In this document: positions 1-7,633 of the stretch, piece after piece | Position numbering within the stretch: position 1 is the first letter of the stretch | How the letters are laid out: every line of letters begins with the position of its first letter | Source: an uncultured Clostridia bacterium | GTDB lineage: Bacteria; Bacillota; Clostridia; Christensenellales; Borkfalkiaceae | Assembly: GCA_947629735.1 (NCBI GenBank) | Contig: CANREX010000014.1 | Coordinates: forward strand, 1 to 16,484 | Length of the DNA stretch: 16,484 nt | Direction: 5' to 3' | Made by a program: the position numbers and the translations under genes | The notes under the pieces: generated by a model | Database searches by the model: none | The model's input: only the letters and a program-made list of their open reading frames with translations | What the model was told of the DNA's origin: nothing

Positions 1-1
1 C

Positions 2-196
2 AACATGGCGGCAGGTCCTTCCAGCTACGGCATGACCGATACGATGGGAAGAATGCACTCCGACGCGCAGTTCGCGGGCTCTTCCTCCGTTCCCGCCCAC
101 GTTGAAATGATGGGTCTTATCGGCATGGGCAACAACCCTATGGTAGGCGCGACGGTCGCCGTTGCGGTTGCCGTCCAAGAGGCTATGACCAAGTAA
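2..196 (+). CDS. GGGtGRT family protein, C-terminal part (5' truncated by window edge)
   Basis: The last 64 codons of a gene whose start lies before the window. The residues (NMAAGPSSYGMTDTMGR, then a stretch including GMGNNPMVGATVAVAVAV) match from memory the strongly conserved C-terminus of the GGGtGRT family, a protein of about 330 residues found mainly in Clostridia. The family is named after a glycine-rich GGGTGRT motif that should lie just upstream of the first visible codon. Its biochemical function is not known to me. The ATG at base 5 is internal, because the reading frame is open to the edge and family conservation continues upstream. A clear intrinsic terminator 30 bases after the stop suggests this is the last gene of its transcript. 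The family call is fairly confident; no role is inferred. Confidence 0.82.
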   Translation, partial: NMAAGPSSYGMTDTMGRMHSDAQFAGSSSVPAHVEMMGLIGMGNNPMVGATVAVAVAVQEAMTK

Positions 197-226
197 GTAC
201 AAGTAAAAAACGATACTATAAAGCGA

Positions 227-260
227 GGGCTTCCGTATTCGCACGGAAGCCCTTTTGTTT
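227..260 (+). terminator. Intrinsic terminator of the GGGtGRT gene
   Basis: A perfect 10-bp stem (GGGCTTCCGT at 227-236 with ACGGAAGCCC at 243-252), a 6-nt loop and a TTTTGTTT tail. It sits 30 bases past the stop codon. On the minus strand the tail is poorer, so it may only weakly stop read-through from the convergent aquaporin gene, for which I see no other terminator. Confidence 0.85.
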
Positions 261-300
261 ATGTAATGTTTAGGTTGAAATCGTCTTAAAACGCATTTCG

Positions 301-344
301 GTCAGCCATAGTCAGCCATCTATCGGACATCTGTCCGACATCTA
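301..344. repeat. Short tandem repeats of 10-11 nt
   Basis: GTCAGCCATA at 301-310 is followed directly by GTCAGCCATC (9 of 10 identical). Then an 11-mer TCGGACATCTG (323-333) is followed by TCCGACATCTA (334-344), 9 of 11 identical. The region lies between the convergent ends of the GGGtGRT and aquaporin genes. A function is not evident; slipped-strand duplication would explain it. Confidence 0.5.
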
Positions 345-403
345 TTCACAATGCCGTACCGACTTTTAAGCCCGTTATTTCACCCCGTAATATATGCCGT
401 TTA

Positions 404-1150
404 TTATGTATCGGACTGCTCGCTTTCGTCGGTCTTTTCAGCTTTTTTGGAGTCGATGAAATTATACAAAACAGCTGCCAGCGCCGCGCCTGCAAGAGGT
501 CCCAAAATGAATATCCATATCTGGGAAATCGCCGTAAAATCGCCGCCTATCATCTGCAAGAGCGCAGGTCCTATCGAGCGGGCGGGGTTTACGGAAGTGC
601 CGGTTAAGCGTATGCCCAAGAGGTGCACGAGCGTCAGGGAAAGCCCTATGACAATGCCCGTGACCGCCTTGTTGTCCGTGCGGGAAGTCACTCCCAAAAT
701 GGCAAGGACGAACGCAAACGTGAGCACGATTTCCACCAGCAGAGCGACGACAAGCGAGCCGCCGTTTCCGTAAGTCTGCACCAAGGTATCCTGCACTGCG
801 TTGCCGCCGAGGTTTGCAAAGCCGTGGAAGAACAGCCCCACTATCGCCGCGCCGACGAGCGCGCCGATTATCTGGCTCGCCACATAGCAGAAGAATTCCT
901 TCACGCTCATCTTCTTGTTGATGAGCATAGCGAACGACACGGCGGGGTTGATATGGCAGCCCGACACGTTGCCTATCGAATACGCCATAGCCACTATGAC
1001 GAGCCCGAACGCAAGCGCCGTCGCCACTATGCCCGCATTGCCCACACAACCCGTAGCTACCGCCACTCCGCAGCCGAACACCACGAGCACCATTGTGCCG
1101 ATACACTCGGCAACGCACTTTTTCACAAGTTCCAAAGTTGATTTTTCCAT
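404..1150 (-). CDS. aqpZ: Aquaporin Z-type water channel
   Basis: A six-helix integral membrane protein of the MIP family (248 residues, usual length about 230-250) that passes water across the cytoplasmic membrane. Both pore motifs are present: NPA at residues 68-70 (HINPAV) and 188-190 (SVNPAR). The selectivity-filter positions match the water-selective AqpZ set: Phe48, His176, Thr185 and Arg191. This argues against a glycerol facilitator, which normally has Gly and Asp at the corresponding positions. The start is the ATG at 1150, preceded by AAAGGAG with 6 bases of spacing; an in-frame TTG 33 bases upstream has no such site. The C-terminal tail is short and charged. The gene is monocistronic by position, with a 321-base spacer upstream that carries 23-nt repeats. 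The gene name follows filter residues; the family call is near certain. Confidence 0.93.
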   Translation of the reverse strand: MEKSTLELVKKCVAECIGTMVLVVFGCGVAVATGCVGNAGIVATALAFGLVIVAMAYSIGNVSGCHINPAVSFAMLINKKMSVKEFFCYVASQIIGALVGAAIVGLFFHGFANLGGNAVQDTLVQTYGNGGSLVVALLVEIVLTFAFVLAILGVTSRTDNKAVTGIVIGLSLTLVHLLGIRLTGTSVNPARSIGPALLQMIGGDFTAISQIWIFILGPLAGAALAAVLYNFIDSKKAEKTDESEQSDT

Positions 1151-1471
1151 AAATATCTCCTTTATATTTATTTTCTTCTTCAATTAAAATAGCGTTGCAA
1201 TTTCTCTTTTATTTCAGTTTGACAACCACACGCCCGCCGCAAAATATCAGCTCTTATTTCAATTAGACCGCCGCATATATGCCGTTGAAATCTGCTTTTA
1301 GCAAATTTACGACTGCCCCGTTGTCGCAAAAATTTTCATTTGCCGCGTGAAATATTATTCGGTTTGCCGAGGAAATATTCTTTTATTTTGCACGGAAATA
1401 TTCTTATTTTGCCGCGGTGGAAGTCTAGCCTTTTATCGCGCCGTTTCCCCGTCCGACCGTGTTGTTGTCAT
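1151..1471. other. Non-coding spacer, aquaporin leader side
   Basis: A 321-base AT-richer stretch between the end of the ROK kinase gene and the aquaporin start, both on the minus strand. It holds the aquaporin ribosome binding site (next to 1150), a four-unit 23-nt tandem repeat at 1326-1417 and, near 1205-1275, two copies of a CTTTTATTTCA-like motif that recur in the spacer upstream of the ROK gene. I found no convincing -35/-10 pair, RNA gene, riboswitch fold or ROK terminator. Confidence 0.6.
1326..1417. repeat. Four imperfect 23-nt tandem repeats
   Basis: Units at 1326-1348, 1349-1371, 1372-1394 and 1395-1417, each exactly 23 nt. Units 2-4 begin GAAATATT, and units 1, 2 and 4 end with a TTTGCCG-like block (TTTGCAC in unit 3). 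Units 3 and 4 are the most alike. A further partial match, GAAATCTGCTTTTAG, lies out of phase at 1287-1301. There are no spacers between units, so this is not a CRISPR array. Confidence 0.75.
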
Positions 1472-2413
1472 TTAATTTTCCGCCATGAAAAGCGCCGCCG
1501 CGCCGAACGCGCCCGCACGCGAACCGAGGGTCGCCGTGACTATCTTTACGGGCGCATAGCCCGTGCCGCCCATTATCTCCCGCGAGAGAATTTCCCTGAG
1601 CGGGGCGTTCAGCCTTTCCCCCTGCGCGCTCACGCCGCCACCGAGTATTATCGCTTCGGGGCGGAAAATATTCGCGAGGTTGACTATCCCGCACGCGAGG
1701 TGACCGATATATTCGTCCACTACGCGCCGCGCCGAACCGTCGCGCCCGCAATAAATAAAGGGAGTCTCGCCCGTGACCTTTTCAAGACCTCCGCACTCCC
1801 ACATTGCGCTGTTTTTATCGCTTAACATAGCCTCTTTCGTCGCCTCGATGAGCGCGGTGGCGGAAGCGTACGCCTCCCAACAGCCCCTGCGCCCGCAAGT
1901 GCAGCTTTTGCCGCCCTCGACGATGACCATATGCCCTATTTCCGTGCCCGCGGAAGAGCCGCCTTCGAACAGCTTTCCGCCTATGATTATTCCGCCGCCG
2001 ACGCCCGTGCCCAGAGTGACGAATATGCTGTCGCCGTACGCGCTGCCCGCGCCGAACTTAGCCTCGCCGAGAGCCGCGGCGTTAGCGTCGTTGGTGAGCT
2101 TTATCTTCATTCCCGTAAGGCAGGCGACCTCTTGCGCAAGCGGGTAGTCGTTTATGCCGAGGTTTCCCGCAAACACCACTCTGCCGCGCGCGCTGTCGAT
2201 GACGCCCGGGCAGCCGATTCCTACGCCCGCGACGTCGCCCGCGGATAGATTGAGCTTTTTCAACAGTTTGCCGACGAGAGAGGCAATTCCTTTCGCAACT
2301 GCTTCTCCGCCCGCCTTGGTCTCCGTCCTGTCCTCAGCGGAAATCTTCCCGCTTCCGTCAATTATAATTCCCTTTATCGTCGTGCCGCCGACGTCTATTC
2401 CGAGGTAATACAT
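1472..2413 (-). CDS. ROK-family sugar kinase (glucokinase-like)
   Basis: A cytoplasmic ATP-dependent hexose kinase of the ROK family, 313 residues, the usual length. Visible motifs are the N-terminal phosphate loop DVGGTTIK (7-14), the catalytic Asp109 in TNDANAA, the second phosphate motif GTGVGGG (135-141), EIGH with zinc-ligand His161, and the ROK zinc motif CTCGRRGCWE (171-180) with Cys171, Cys173 and Cys178. Glucose is the commonest substrate of such proteins in Firmicutes, but N-acetylmannosamine, fructose or allose cannot be excluded from sequence. There is no N-terminal helix-turn-helix, so it is a kinase and not a ROK repressor. The ATG at 2413 has a modest GGTGA site close by. It lies 225 bases after engB behind a repeat-rich spacer, so it may be a separate transcription unit. 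Confidence 0.92.
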   Translation of the reverse strand: MYYLGIDVGGTTIKGIIIDGSGKISAEDRTETKAGGEAVAKGIASLVGKLLKKLNLSAGDVAGVGIGCPGVIDSARGRVVFAGNLGINDYPLAQEVACLTGMKIKLTNDANAAALGEAKFGAGSAYGDSIFVTLGTGVGGGIIIGGKLFEGGSSAGTEIGHMVIVEGGKSCTCGRRGCWEAYASATALIEATKEAMLSDKNSAMWECGGLEKVTGETPFIYCGRDGSARRVVDEYIGHLACGIVNLANIFRPEAIILGGGVSAQGERLNAPLREILSREIMGGTGYAPVKIVTATLGSRAGAFGAAALFMAEN

Positions 2414-2463
2414 GTTTCACCGCCCGCGCAAAAATGCGCGCGTTTTTTATTTAGGTCGATTTC

Positions 2464-2551
2464 CGCCGCGCTTTTATTTCAACTTTCAGCCGCGGTTTTA
2501 TCCGAACTTTCCGAGCTTGGTTTAAACTTTCCGCCGTGCTTTTATCTCCGC
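2464..2551. repeat. Degenerate 20-24-nt tandem repeats upstream of the ROK kinase gene
   Basis: Units at 2464-2487, 2488-2511 and 2512-2531, each ending in AACTTTC, then a related unit at 2532-2551 whose start (CGCCGTGCTTTTAT) resembles the first unit (CGCCGCGCTTTTAT). Weaker units may flank on both sides (about 2437-2463 and 2552-2575). It sits in the 225-base spacer between engB and the ROK gene. The spacing is less regular than in the 1326-1417 repeat. Confidence 0.55.
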
Positions 2552-2613
2552 GCCGCCGCACATAAGACAAACTTTAACCGCGGGAACAAGCCGCGTTTAA
2601 ACGGCGTTTTTCC

Positions 2614-2644
2614 GCGTTGACCGCGTGATATGTGGCAATCAATC
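2614..2644. repeat. Dispersed ~31-nt repeat, copy 1 (spans the engB stop codon)
   Basis: This copy matches 12097-12128. The right-hand 24 positions differ at only 3 sites, sharing CCGCRTGATATRTGGC followed by WATCAATC, and the left part shares GCGTT with a one-base indel. A TTTTTCCG block lies to the left in both copies. It overlaps the last codon and the TGA of engB on the minus strand. Origin and function are unknown. Confidence 0.6.
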
Positions 2645-3226
2645 GCCGCCGAGGATATTTTCCGCAACCGCGAGCACGTCGCCGAGCCCCTGTCTGCTCT
2701 GCGCGGATACGGCTATGATGTCGCCCTTGCCGCACTTGAACGCCGCGGCTATGAGATTGAGCGACCTGTCCGCCTGCGCGCGGGAGAGCTTGTCGGCTTT
2801 CGTCGCGACGACGGTAAACGGAATGATGCGCGCGTACAAATAATTTATCATCGTCAGATCGTCCGCCGTGGGTTCGTGGCGAATGTCGCACAGCGCAAAG
2901 ACGTGCGCTATTTTACGCTTATCCGCGAAGAAATCGTCCAAAAGACGCGCCCACTTCGCCTTTTCGGCTTTGCTCACCCGCGCGTAGCCGTAGCCCGGCA
3001 GGTCGGCGAGAATGAATTTGCCGAAATCGAAGTAGTTCACAAGTCGCGTGCGCCCGGGCGTCTGCGACGTCTTTGCGAGCTTTTTGTTGCCCGCGAGCAT
3101 ATTTATAAACGAGCTTTTCCCAACGTTTGACTTGCCGCACACCGCGATAATAGGCTTATCGCCGCTCAGAAACTGCGACTTGTCCGCCGCGCTCGTCAAG
3201 AATTTTGCGTCCGTGATTTTAAGCAT
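2639..3226 (-). CDS. engB: Ribosome biogenesis GTP-binding protein EngB (YsxC/YihA)
   Basis: A TRAFAC-class GTPase needed for late assembly of the large ribosomal subunit, 195 residues as usual for the family. The G motifs are G1 GKSNVGKS (31-38), the TSQTPGRT switch region (53-60), G3 DLPGYGYA (75-82), G4 TKAD (142-145) and G5 SAQ (174-176). It follows lon by 31 bases, the usual arrangement in Firmicutes, which suggests co-transcription. No Shine-Dalgarno sequence is visible at the ATG at 3226; the nearest purine run (AGGGG) is about 21 bases upstream, so translation may depend on coupling to lon or on an unstructured A/T-rich leader. The stop codon lies inside a repeat that also occurs at 12097-12128. 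Confidence 0.96.
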   Translation of the reverse strand: MLKITDAKFLTSAADKSQFLSGDKPIIAVCGKSNVGKSSFINMLAGNKKLAKTSQTPGRTRLVNYFDFGKFILADLPGYGYARVSKAEKAKWARLLDDFFADKRKIAHVFALCDIRHEPTADDLTMINYLYARIIPFTVVATKADKLSRAQADRSLNLIAAAFKCGKGDIIAVSAQSRQGLGDVLAVAENILGGD

Positions 3227-3257
3227 AATTTCAAATATTTTTGCGATAGACCCCTAA

Positions 3258-5573
3258 CTATATGCCGATTATCGCGTTTTTGAACACGTCGCCGACGTTT
3301 TCCACGGGGATAAAGTTCACGCTCTCTTTGACGACTTCGGGCACTTCTTCCAAGTCCTTCACGTTGTCGCGGGGAATTATCACGTCGTGCACGCCTATCC
3401 TGTACGCCGCGAGCGATTTTTCTTTCAGCCCGCCTATCGGCAGCACGCGCCCGCGCAGGGTTATTTCTCCCGTCATCGCCACGTCTCTTCTCACGGGCTT
3501 TTTGGTGAATGCGGAAAGTATCGCCGTCGCCATGGTTATGCCCGCGCTCGGTCCGTCTTTGGGCGTCGCGCCCTCGGGCACGTGCACGTGGATGTCGGTA
3601 TTGTTGAACACCTCTTTGTCCAGCCCGTACGCCTCCGCGTTGGAGCGGATATAGCTTATCGCGGCGCGGGCGCTTTCCTGCATGACGTCGCCGAGCTTGC
3701 CCGTGAGCAACACTTCGCCTTTGCCCTGCATTGCGGAAACTTCTATCGTAAGCGTAGTCCCGCCGACCGCCGTCCACGCGAGCCCCGTAGCCGCGCCCAC
3801 CAAATTTTCTTTGGGCATTTCGTCGCCGCGCTCGTACTTCGCCGCACCGAGCAGCCCGCCCAAAACTTCGGGGGTTATCTTCGTTTTGAATTCCCCGCCT
3901 TCCGCCTTGCGCACCGCGACTTTGCGGCAAAGCGCGTCTATCTCCCTTTCGAGGTTGCGCACGCCCGCCTCGCGCGTGTAGCCTTCCGTGAGCGCGTCGA
4001 GCCCTTCGTCGGTAAACTCGATATCCCCCTCGGAAAGCCCGTTCGCCGCAATCTTTTTGGGAACGAGGTAGCGCTTGGCTATCTCCCTCTTTTCTTCGGG
4101 GGTATAGCCAGAAATTTCTATTATCTCCATTCTGTCGCGCAGCGCGGGCGGAATGGTGGAAAGGTCGTTCGCCGTCGTTATGAACAGCACCTTGGAAAGG
4201 TCGTAAGGGACTTCGAGATATCTGTCGCGGAAGGTGGAATTCTGCGCGGGGTCGAGCACTTCCAGAAGCGCGCTCGACGGGTCGCCGTGTATCATGTCAG
4301 AGGAGAGTTTATCCACCTCGTCGAGCAAAAACACGGGGTTTATGCAGCCCGCGTTCTTTATCGCGGAAATTATCCTGCCGGGCATCGCGCCGACATAAGT
4401 CTTTCTGTGCCCGCGTATCTCCGATTCGTCCCGCACGCCGCCGAGGCTCATTCTCACGAAGTTCCTGCCGAGGGCGCGGGCGATAGAAGAAGCTATCGAC
4501 GTCTTGCCCACTCCCGGGGGACCTACAAAGCACAGTATGGGCGCGTTGAGCCCGCCCGTGAGCTGCAACACGGCGAGGTATTCGGTAATTCTCTTTTTTA
4601 TCTTTTCCAGACCGTAGTGGTCGTCGTCCAACACCTTGACCGCGTCGGCGAGCTTTTCGGTGTCCTTTGTCTGCTTGCTCCACTCCAAGTCCAATATCCA
4701 ATCGAGGTAGCCGCGCAAGACGTTGTAGTCGGGAGAGGACGTCTGCATGCGCGACATGCGCGAAAGCTCTTTGAGCGCCTTTTCTTCGACCTCCTCGGGC
4801 AGGTGCTTGTCCAAAATTTTCTGCTCCAACTCGGTCTTTTCTTCCTCGTCGTCGCCCAGCTCCGAATGAATGGCTTTGAGCTGTTCCCGCAGATAGAAGT
4901 TCTTCTGCCCTTCCTCTATATTGTGCTTTACGGTGGCGTTTATCTTCTTTTCGAGGCGGGAGATTTCAAGCTCCTCGTTGAGGTAAATATACAAAAGGTC
5001 GAATTTATCGGAGAGCTTGTCCGCTTCCAGAATTTTCTGCCGCTTTTCGTATGAAAGGTGCATGGCGTTCGCCGTGCCGAAAATAAACTGCTCCTTTTCG
5101 CCCATGCCGAGCAAGTTTTTCGCGACGTCCTCCGTGAACACGCGCGAGCCCGTCGAGGAGACTAAATCGGAGATTGCGTACTTGCAGGTGCGGAAGTATG
5201 CCTCTTCCAAATTGGTATCGCCCGCGACGCATGGATAGCGCGTGACAAACGCCTGAAAGCAGTTGTCCTCGTACTGAATCTCCTTTATCTTTACGCGGTA
5301 AAGCCCCTTGCCGCACACCCTTATGCGGTTGCCCGGCAGGTTGGTTATCCTGTCTATGGAAAACACCGTGCCCACGTTGAAGAGGTCGTCTTTGGTGACT
5401 TCCTCCTGCTTTTCGTCGCGTTGGGCGACGGCTATGACGGGGCAATCGCGGAAATTCGCGGTCTTTATGGCGACGAGAGTGGCTTTCCTGCCGACGTCGA
5501 ATATCATCTCCGTTTCTGGCAAGACCACTCTGCCGCGCAGCGCTATCAAAGGCAGATATTTTTCATCTTCCAT
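3258..5573 (-). CDS. lon: ATP-dependent protease Lon (LonA)
   Basis: A soluble hexameric AAA+ serine protease that degrades misfolded and regulatory proteins. All domains of a full-length LonA (771 residues) are visible: the N-terminal substrate-binding domain (about 1-200), a charged coiled-coil region (about 200-310), the AAA+ module with Walker A GPPGVGKT (351-358) and Walker B FLLDEVD (415-421), and the C-terminal protease domain with Ser676 in PKDGPSAG and Lys719 in GGLKEKS, separated by 43 residues as in E. coli Lon. The ATG at 5573 has a GAGGAGA site at good spacing. It lies 106 bases after clpX; that gap has a hairpin and a possible promoter, so lon-engB may be transcribed partly on its own. 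No CIRCE operator is seen. Confidence 0.98.
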   Translation of the reverse strand: MEDEKYLPLIALRGRVVLPETEMIFDVGRKATLVAIKTANFRDCPVIAVAQRDEKQEEVTKDDLFNVGTVFSIDRITNLPGNRIRVCGKGLYRVKIKEIQYEDNCFQAFVTRYPCVAGDTNLEEAYFRTCKYAISDLVSSTGSRVFTEDVAKNLLGMGEKEQFIFGTANAMHLSYEKRQKILEADKLSDKFDLLYIYLNEELEISRLEKKINATVKHNIEEGQKNFYLREQLKAIHSELGDDEEEKTELEQKILDKHLPEEVEEKALKELSRMSRMQTSSPDYNVLRGYLDWILDLEWSKQTKDTEKLADAVKVLDDDHYGLEKIKKRITEYLAVLQLTGGLNAPILCFVGPPGVGKTSIASSIARALGRNFVRMSLGGVRDESEIRGHRKTYVGAMPGRIISAIKNAGCINPVFLLDEVDKLSSDMIHGDPSSALLEVLDPAQNSTFRDRYLEVPYDLSKVLFITTANDLSTIPPALRDRMEIIEISGYTPEEKREIAKRYLVPKKIAANGLSEGDIEFTDEGLDALTEGYTREAGVRNLEREIDALCRKVAVRKAEGGEFKTKITPEVLGGLLGAAKYERGDEMPKENLVGAATGLAWTAVGGTTLTIEVSAMQGKGEVLLTGKLGDVMQESARAAISYIRSNAEAYGLDKEVFNNTDIHVHVPEGATPKDGPSAGITMATAILSAFTKKPVRRDVAMTGEITLRGRVLPIGGLKEKSLAAYRIGVHDVIIPRDNVKDLEEVPEVVKESVNFIPVENVGDVFKNAIIGI

Positions 5574-5599
5574 AATCTTCTCCTCTTCCCCGCGCTTAT

Positions 5600-5629
5600 A
5601 TTTTAGGCGGGGAGACGGTAAAACGACAA
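5600..5629 (-). promoter_or_regulatory. Possible SigA-type promoter of lon
   Basis: On the minus strand, TTGTCG (5624-5629) and TAAAAT (5600-5605) are 18 bases apart, in the clpX-lon gap just below the hairpin at 5632-5650. The -10 matches 5 of 6 and the -35 4 of 6 consensus positions. It is plausible but unproven. Confidence 0.35.
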
Positions 5630-5631
5630 AC

Positions 5632-5650
5632 GGGAACGCTCCGCGTTCCC
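5632..5650 (-). terminator. Possible weak terminator after clpX
   Basis: An 8-bp perfect stem (GGGAACGC / GCGTTCCC) with a 3-nt loop, 30-48 bases past the clpX stop. In the minus-strand direction it is followed by GTTTGTCGTTTT, an interrupted U-rich tail. It may attenuate rather than fully end transcription into lon. Confidence 0.4.
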
Positions 5651-5679
5651 CCGTGTTATGTCAAAACGTGCGCGAAAAG

Positions 5680-6912
5680 TCACGCGCTCTTTTTATATAT
5701 TATCTGAGGCTCGGCGCGGTCGGTTATGCACTTATCCGTGACGATAACTTCCTCGACGTTCGCGTCGGAGGGTATCTTGTACATGACGGAAGTCATGAAC
5801 CCTTCTATTATCGTGCGCAGCCCCCTCGCGCCCGTTTTCAGCTTGATGGCGGTCTTTGCTATCTCCCGCACGGCGTCCTCGCGTACGGTGAGCTTTACGC
5901 CGTCCATTGAAATGAGCTTTTGATATTGCTTTATTATCGCGTTCCTCGGCGTCGTCAGAATGTTGACGAGGGCGTCCTCGTCGAGGGGATGAAGCGCGAC
6001 CACTATCGGCACTCTCCCGACGAATTCGGGTATCAGCCCGAACTTTGTCAGATCCTGCGGTTTGACGTCCTCCAACGCCTTATATACGTCGTTTTCTTCC
6101 GATTTGACGTCCCCGCCGAAGCCGAGAGAGGACGTGTCTTTGCGCGCCTGCACTATCTTGTCGAGCCCGACGAACGCGCCCCCGCATATGAACAGAATGT
6201 TGGTGGTGTCAATCCTCAGGCACTCCTGTTGGGGGTGCTTTCTGCCGCCCTGCGGCGGAACGTTTGCGACGGTGCTCTCTATAATTTTCAAAAGCGCCTG
6301 CTGCACGCCCTCGCCAGAGACGTCGCGCGTTATGGAGACGTTCTCCCCCTTGCGCGCTATCTTGTCTATCTCGTCGATATATATTATTCCCCTTTGGGCG
6401 CGTTCCACGTTGTAGTCCGCGTTCTGTATGAGTTTCAAGAGGATATTTTCGACGTCCTCGCCCACGTATCCCGCTTCCGTCAGCGTGGTGGCGTCGGTGG
6501 TGGCGAAGGGCACGTTCAGAATTCTCGCGAGCGTGCGCGCGAGCAACGTCTTGCCGCAGCCCGTAGGTCCGAGAAGGAGGATATTGCTCTTCTCTATCTC
6601 GACATCTTCCAGCCCGTCGTCCGTCTTGCCCAAATTGTTGATGCGCTTGTAGTGGTTGTACACCGCCACGGAGAGCACCTTTTTCGCCTCTTCCTGCCCG
6701 ACGATATATTTATCGAGTTCTTCCTTTATCTCCGAAGGCTTTTTCAAAGGCACGGGCTCTTGCGCACCGCTGTCTTCCGCGTCTTTGAGCATATCCGAGC
6801 ATATATCGACGCATTCGTCGCATATATACGCCCCGTTCTGCCCCGCGATAAGTCTTTTGACCAAGTCCTCGGGTTTGCCGCAGAAAGAACAGTATTTATT
6901 GTTTTCTTTCAT
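5680..6912 (-). CDS. clpX: ATP-dependent Clp protease ATP-binding subunit ClpX
   Basis: The AAA+ unfoldase that feeds substrates to ClpP, 410 residues, full length. The N-terminal zinc-binding domain has Cys8, Cys11, Cys31 and Cys34. The AAA+ core shows Walker A GPTGCGKT (115-122), pore-1 loop GYVGED (149-154), Walker B IIYIDEID (176-183), RKH pore loop (224-226), the ClpP-contacting loop as LGF (263-265, instead of the usual IGF), an arginine finger at Arg300 and a sensor-2 GAR (361-363). The start at 6912 has AAAGGAG with 6 bases of spacing. It lies 92 bases after clpP on the same strand, the standard clpP-clpX order, so the partners are probably made together. Confidence 0.98.
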   Translation of the reverse strand: MKENNKYCSFCGKPEDLVKRLIAGQNGAYICDECVDICSDMLKDAEDSGAQEPVPLKKPSEIKEELDKYIVGQEEAKKVLSVAVYNHYKRINNLGKTDDGLEDVEIEKSNILLLGPTGCGKTLLARTLARILNVPFATTDATTLTEAGYVGEDVENILLKLIQNADYNVERAQRGIIYIDEIDKIARKGENVSITRDVSGEGVQQALLKIIESTVANVPPQGGRKHPQQECLRIDTTNILFICGGAFVGLDKIVQARKDTSSLGFGGDVKSEENDVYKALEDVKPQDLTKFGLIPEFVGRVPIVVALHPLDEDALVNILTTPRNAIIKQYQKLISMDGVKLTVREDAVREIAKTAIKLKTGARGLRTIIEGFMTSVMYKIPSDANVEEVIVTDKCITDRAEPQIIYKKSA

Positions 6913-7004
6913 TCACAACTCCTTTGCGAGGCATAAAAGCCCCGCCATACGTCATGCCGCCATTATTGCCAACGCGGACGATATTCAAACGGGTAAAGGG
7001 GCGG

Positions 7005-7601
7005 TTATCTCTTGACGAACACCTTGTCGATGAGCCCGTAATCGAGTGCTTCCTGCGCGGAGAGGTAATTATCCCTGTCCGTATCCCTCTCTATCTGTTC
7101 CAGCGGTCTGCCGCTGTTCGCCGCGAGTATCTTGTTGAGCTTTTGCCTCGTCTTCAAGATATGGTCCGCGGCAATCTTAATATCGCTCGCCTGACCCTGC
7201 GCGCCGCCGAGGGGCTGATGGATCATAATTTCGCTGTTGGGAAGGGCGAACCTCTTGCCCTTCGCCCCGCTCGAAAGTATGAACGCGCCCATAGAAGCCG
7301 CCATGCCTATGCAGATCGTGGACACGTCGCACTTGATGTAGTTCATCGTGTCGTAAATGGCGAAGCCCGCGCTCACCGAGCCGCCGGGGCTGTTGATATA
7401 CAAGTTGATGTCCTTTGAAGGGTCTTTCGCTTCGAGGTAAATGAGCTGCGCGACCACGGTGTTAGCGACGGCGTCGTCAATCTCCCCGCTCAGAAACACT
7501 ATCCTGTCTTCGAGCAGGCGGGAATAGATGTCGAACGACCTTTCGCCGCGCGCCGTCTGCTCCACGATATAAGGTATAAGCGCATTCTTTTCGTTTTCCA
7601 T
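7005..7601 (-). CDS. clpP: ATP-dependent Clp protease proteolytic subunit ClpP
   Basis: The tetradecameric serine peptidase that works with ClpX. At 198 residues it has the usual length. The catalytic triad is Ser103 (GMAASMGAF), His128 (MIHQPLGG) and Asp177 (ERDTDRD), with the same spacing as in E. coli ClpP (25 and 74 residues from the serine). The oxyanion-hole stretch SPGGSV (71-76) and the C-terminal YGLIDKV element are intact. The ATG at 7601 is preceded by AAAGGAG with 6 bases of spacing. It follows tig by 96 bases; a terminator-like hairpin in that gap may partly separate clpP-clpX from tig. Confidence 0.98.
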   Translation of the reverse strand: MENEKNALIPYIVEQTARGERSFDIYSRLLEDRIVFLSGEIDDAVANTVVAQLIYLEAKDPSKDINLYINSPGGSVSAGFAIYDTMNYIKCDVSTICIGMAASMGAFILSSGAKGKRFALPNSEIMIHQPLGGAQGQASDIKIAADHILKTRQKLNKILAANSGRPLEQIERDTDRDNYLSAQEALDYGLIDKVFVKR

Positions 7602-7633
7602 ATTTTGCTCCTTTGCCGCTTCCCCGCGGCGCG

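Noticed and set aside
1181..1183. Upstream TTG as the aquaporin start
   Set aside because: It has no ribosome binding site and would add a polar 11-residue extension; the ATG at 1150 has an ideal AAAGGAG site.
1326..1417. Possible CRISPR array
   Set aside because: The 23-nt units abut with no spacers, are imperfect, and there are no cas genes in the window.
2425..2446. Terminator-like hairpin CGCGCA/TGCGCG followed by a T run on the plus strand
   Set aside because: No plus-strand gene lies upstream for it to end, and on the minus strand, where the genes are, the T run is on the wrong side. It may be chance or part of the ROK leader.
3387..5054. A 555-codon open frame on the plus strand opposite lon
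   Set aside because: Lon on the minus strand is full length with every catalytic motif. The antisense frame is rich in Arg, His and Val repeats typical of a mirrored GC-rich gene and has no recognisable domain.
5636..5664. Exact TTGACA on the minus strand near the end of clpX as a lon promoter
   Set aside because: At 16-18 bases downstream there is only GC-rich hairpin sequence and no -10-like hexamer; the pair at 5600-5629 fits better.
5920..6936. A 338-codon open frame opposite clpX
   Set aside because: It is a shadow of the clearly real clpX gene; its low-complexity Arg/Val-rich translation and lack of a ribosome binding site argue against it.
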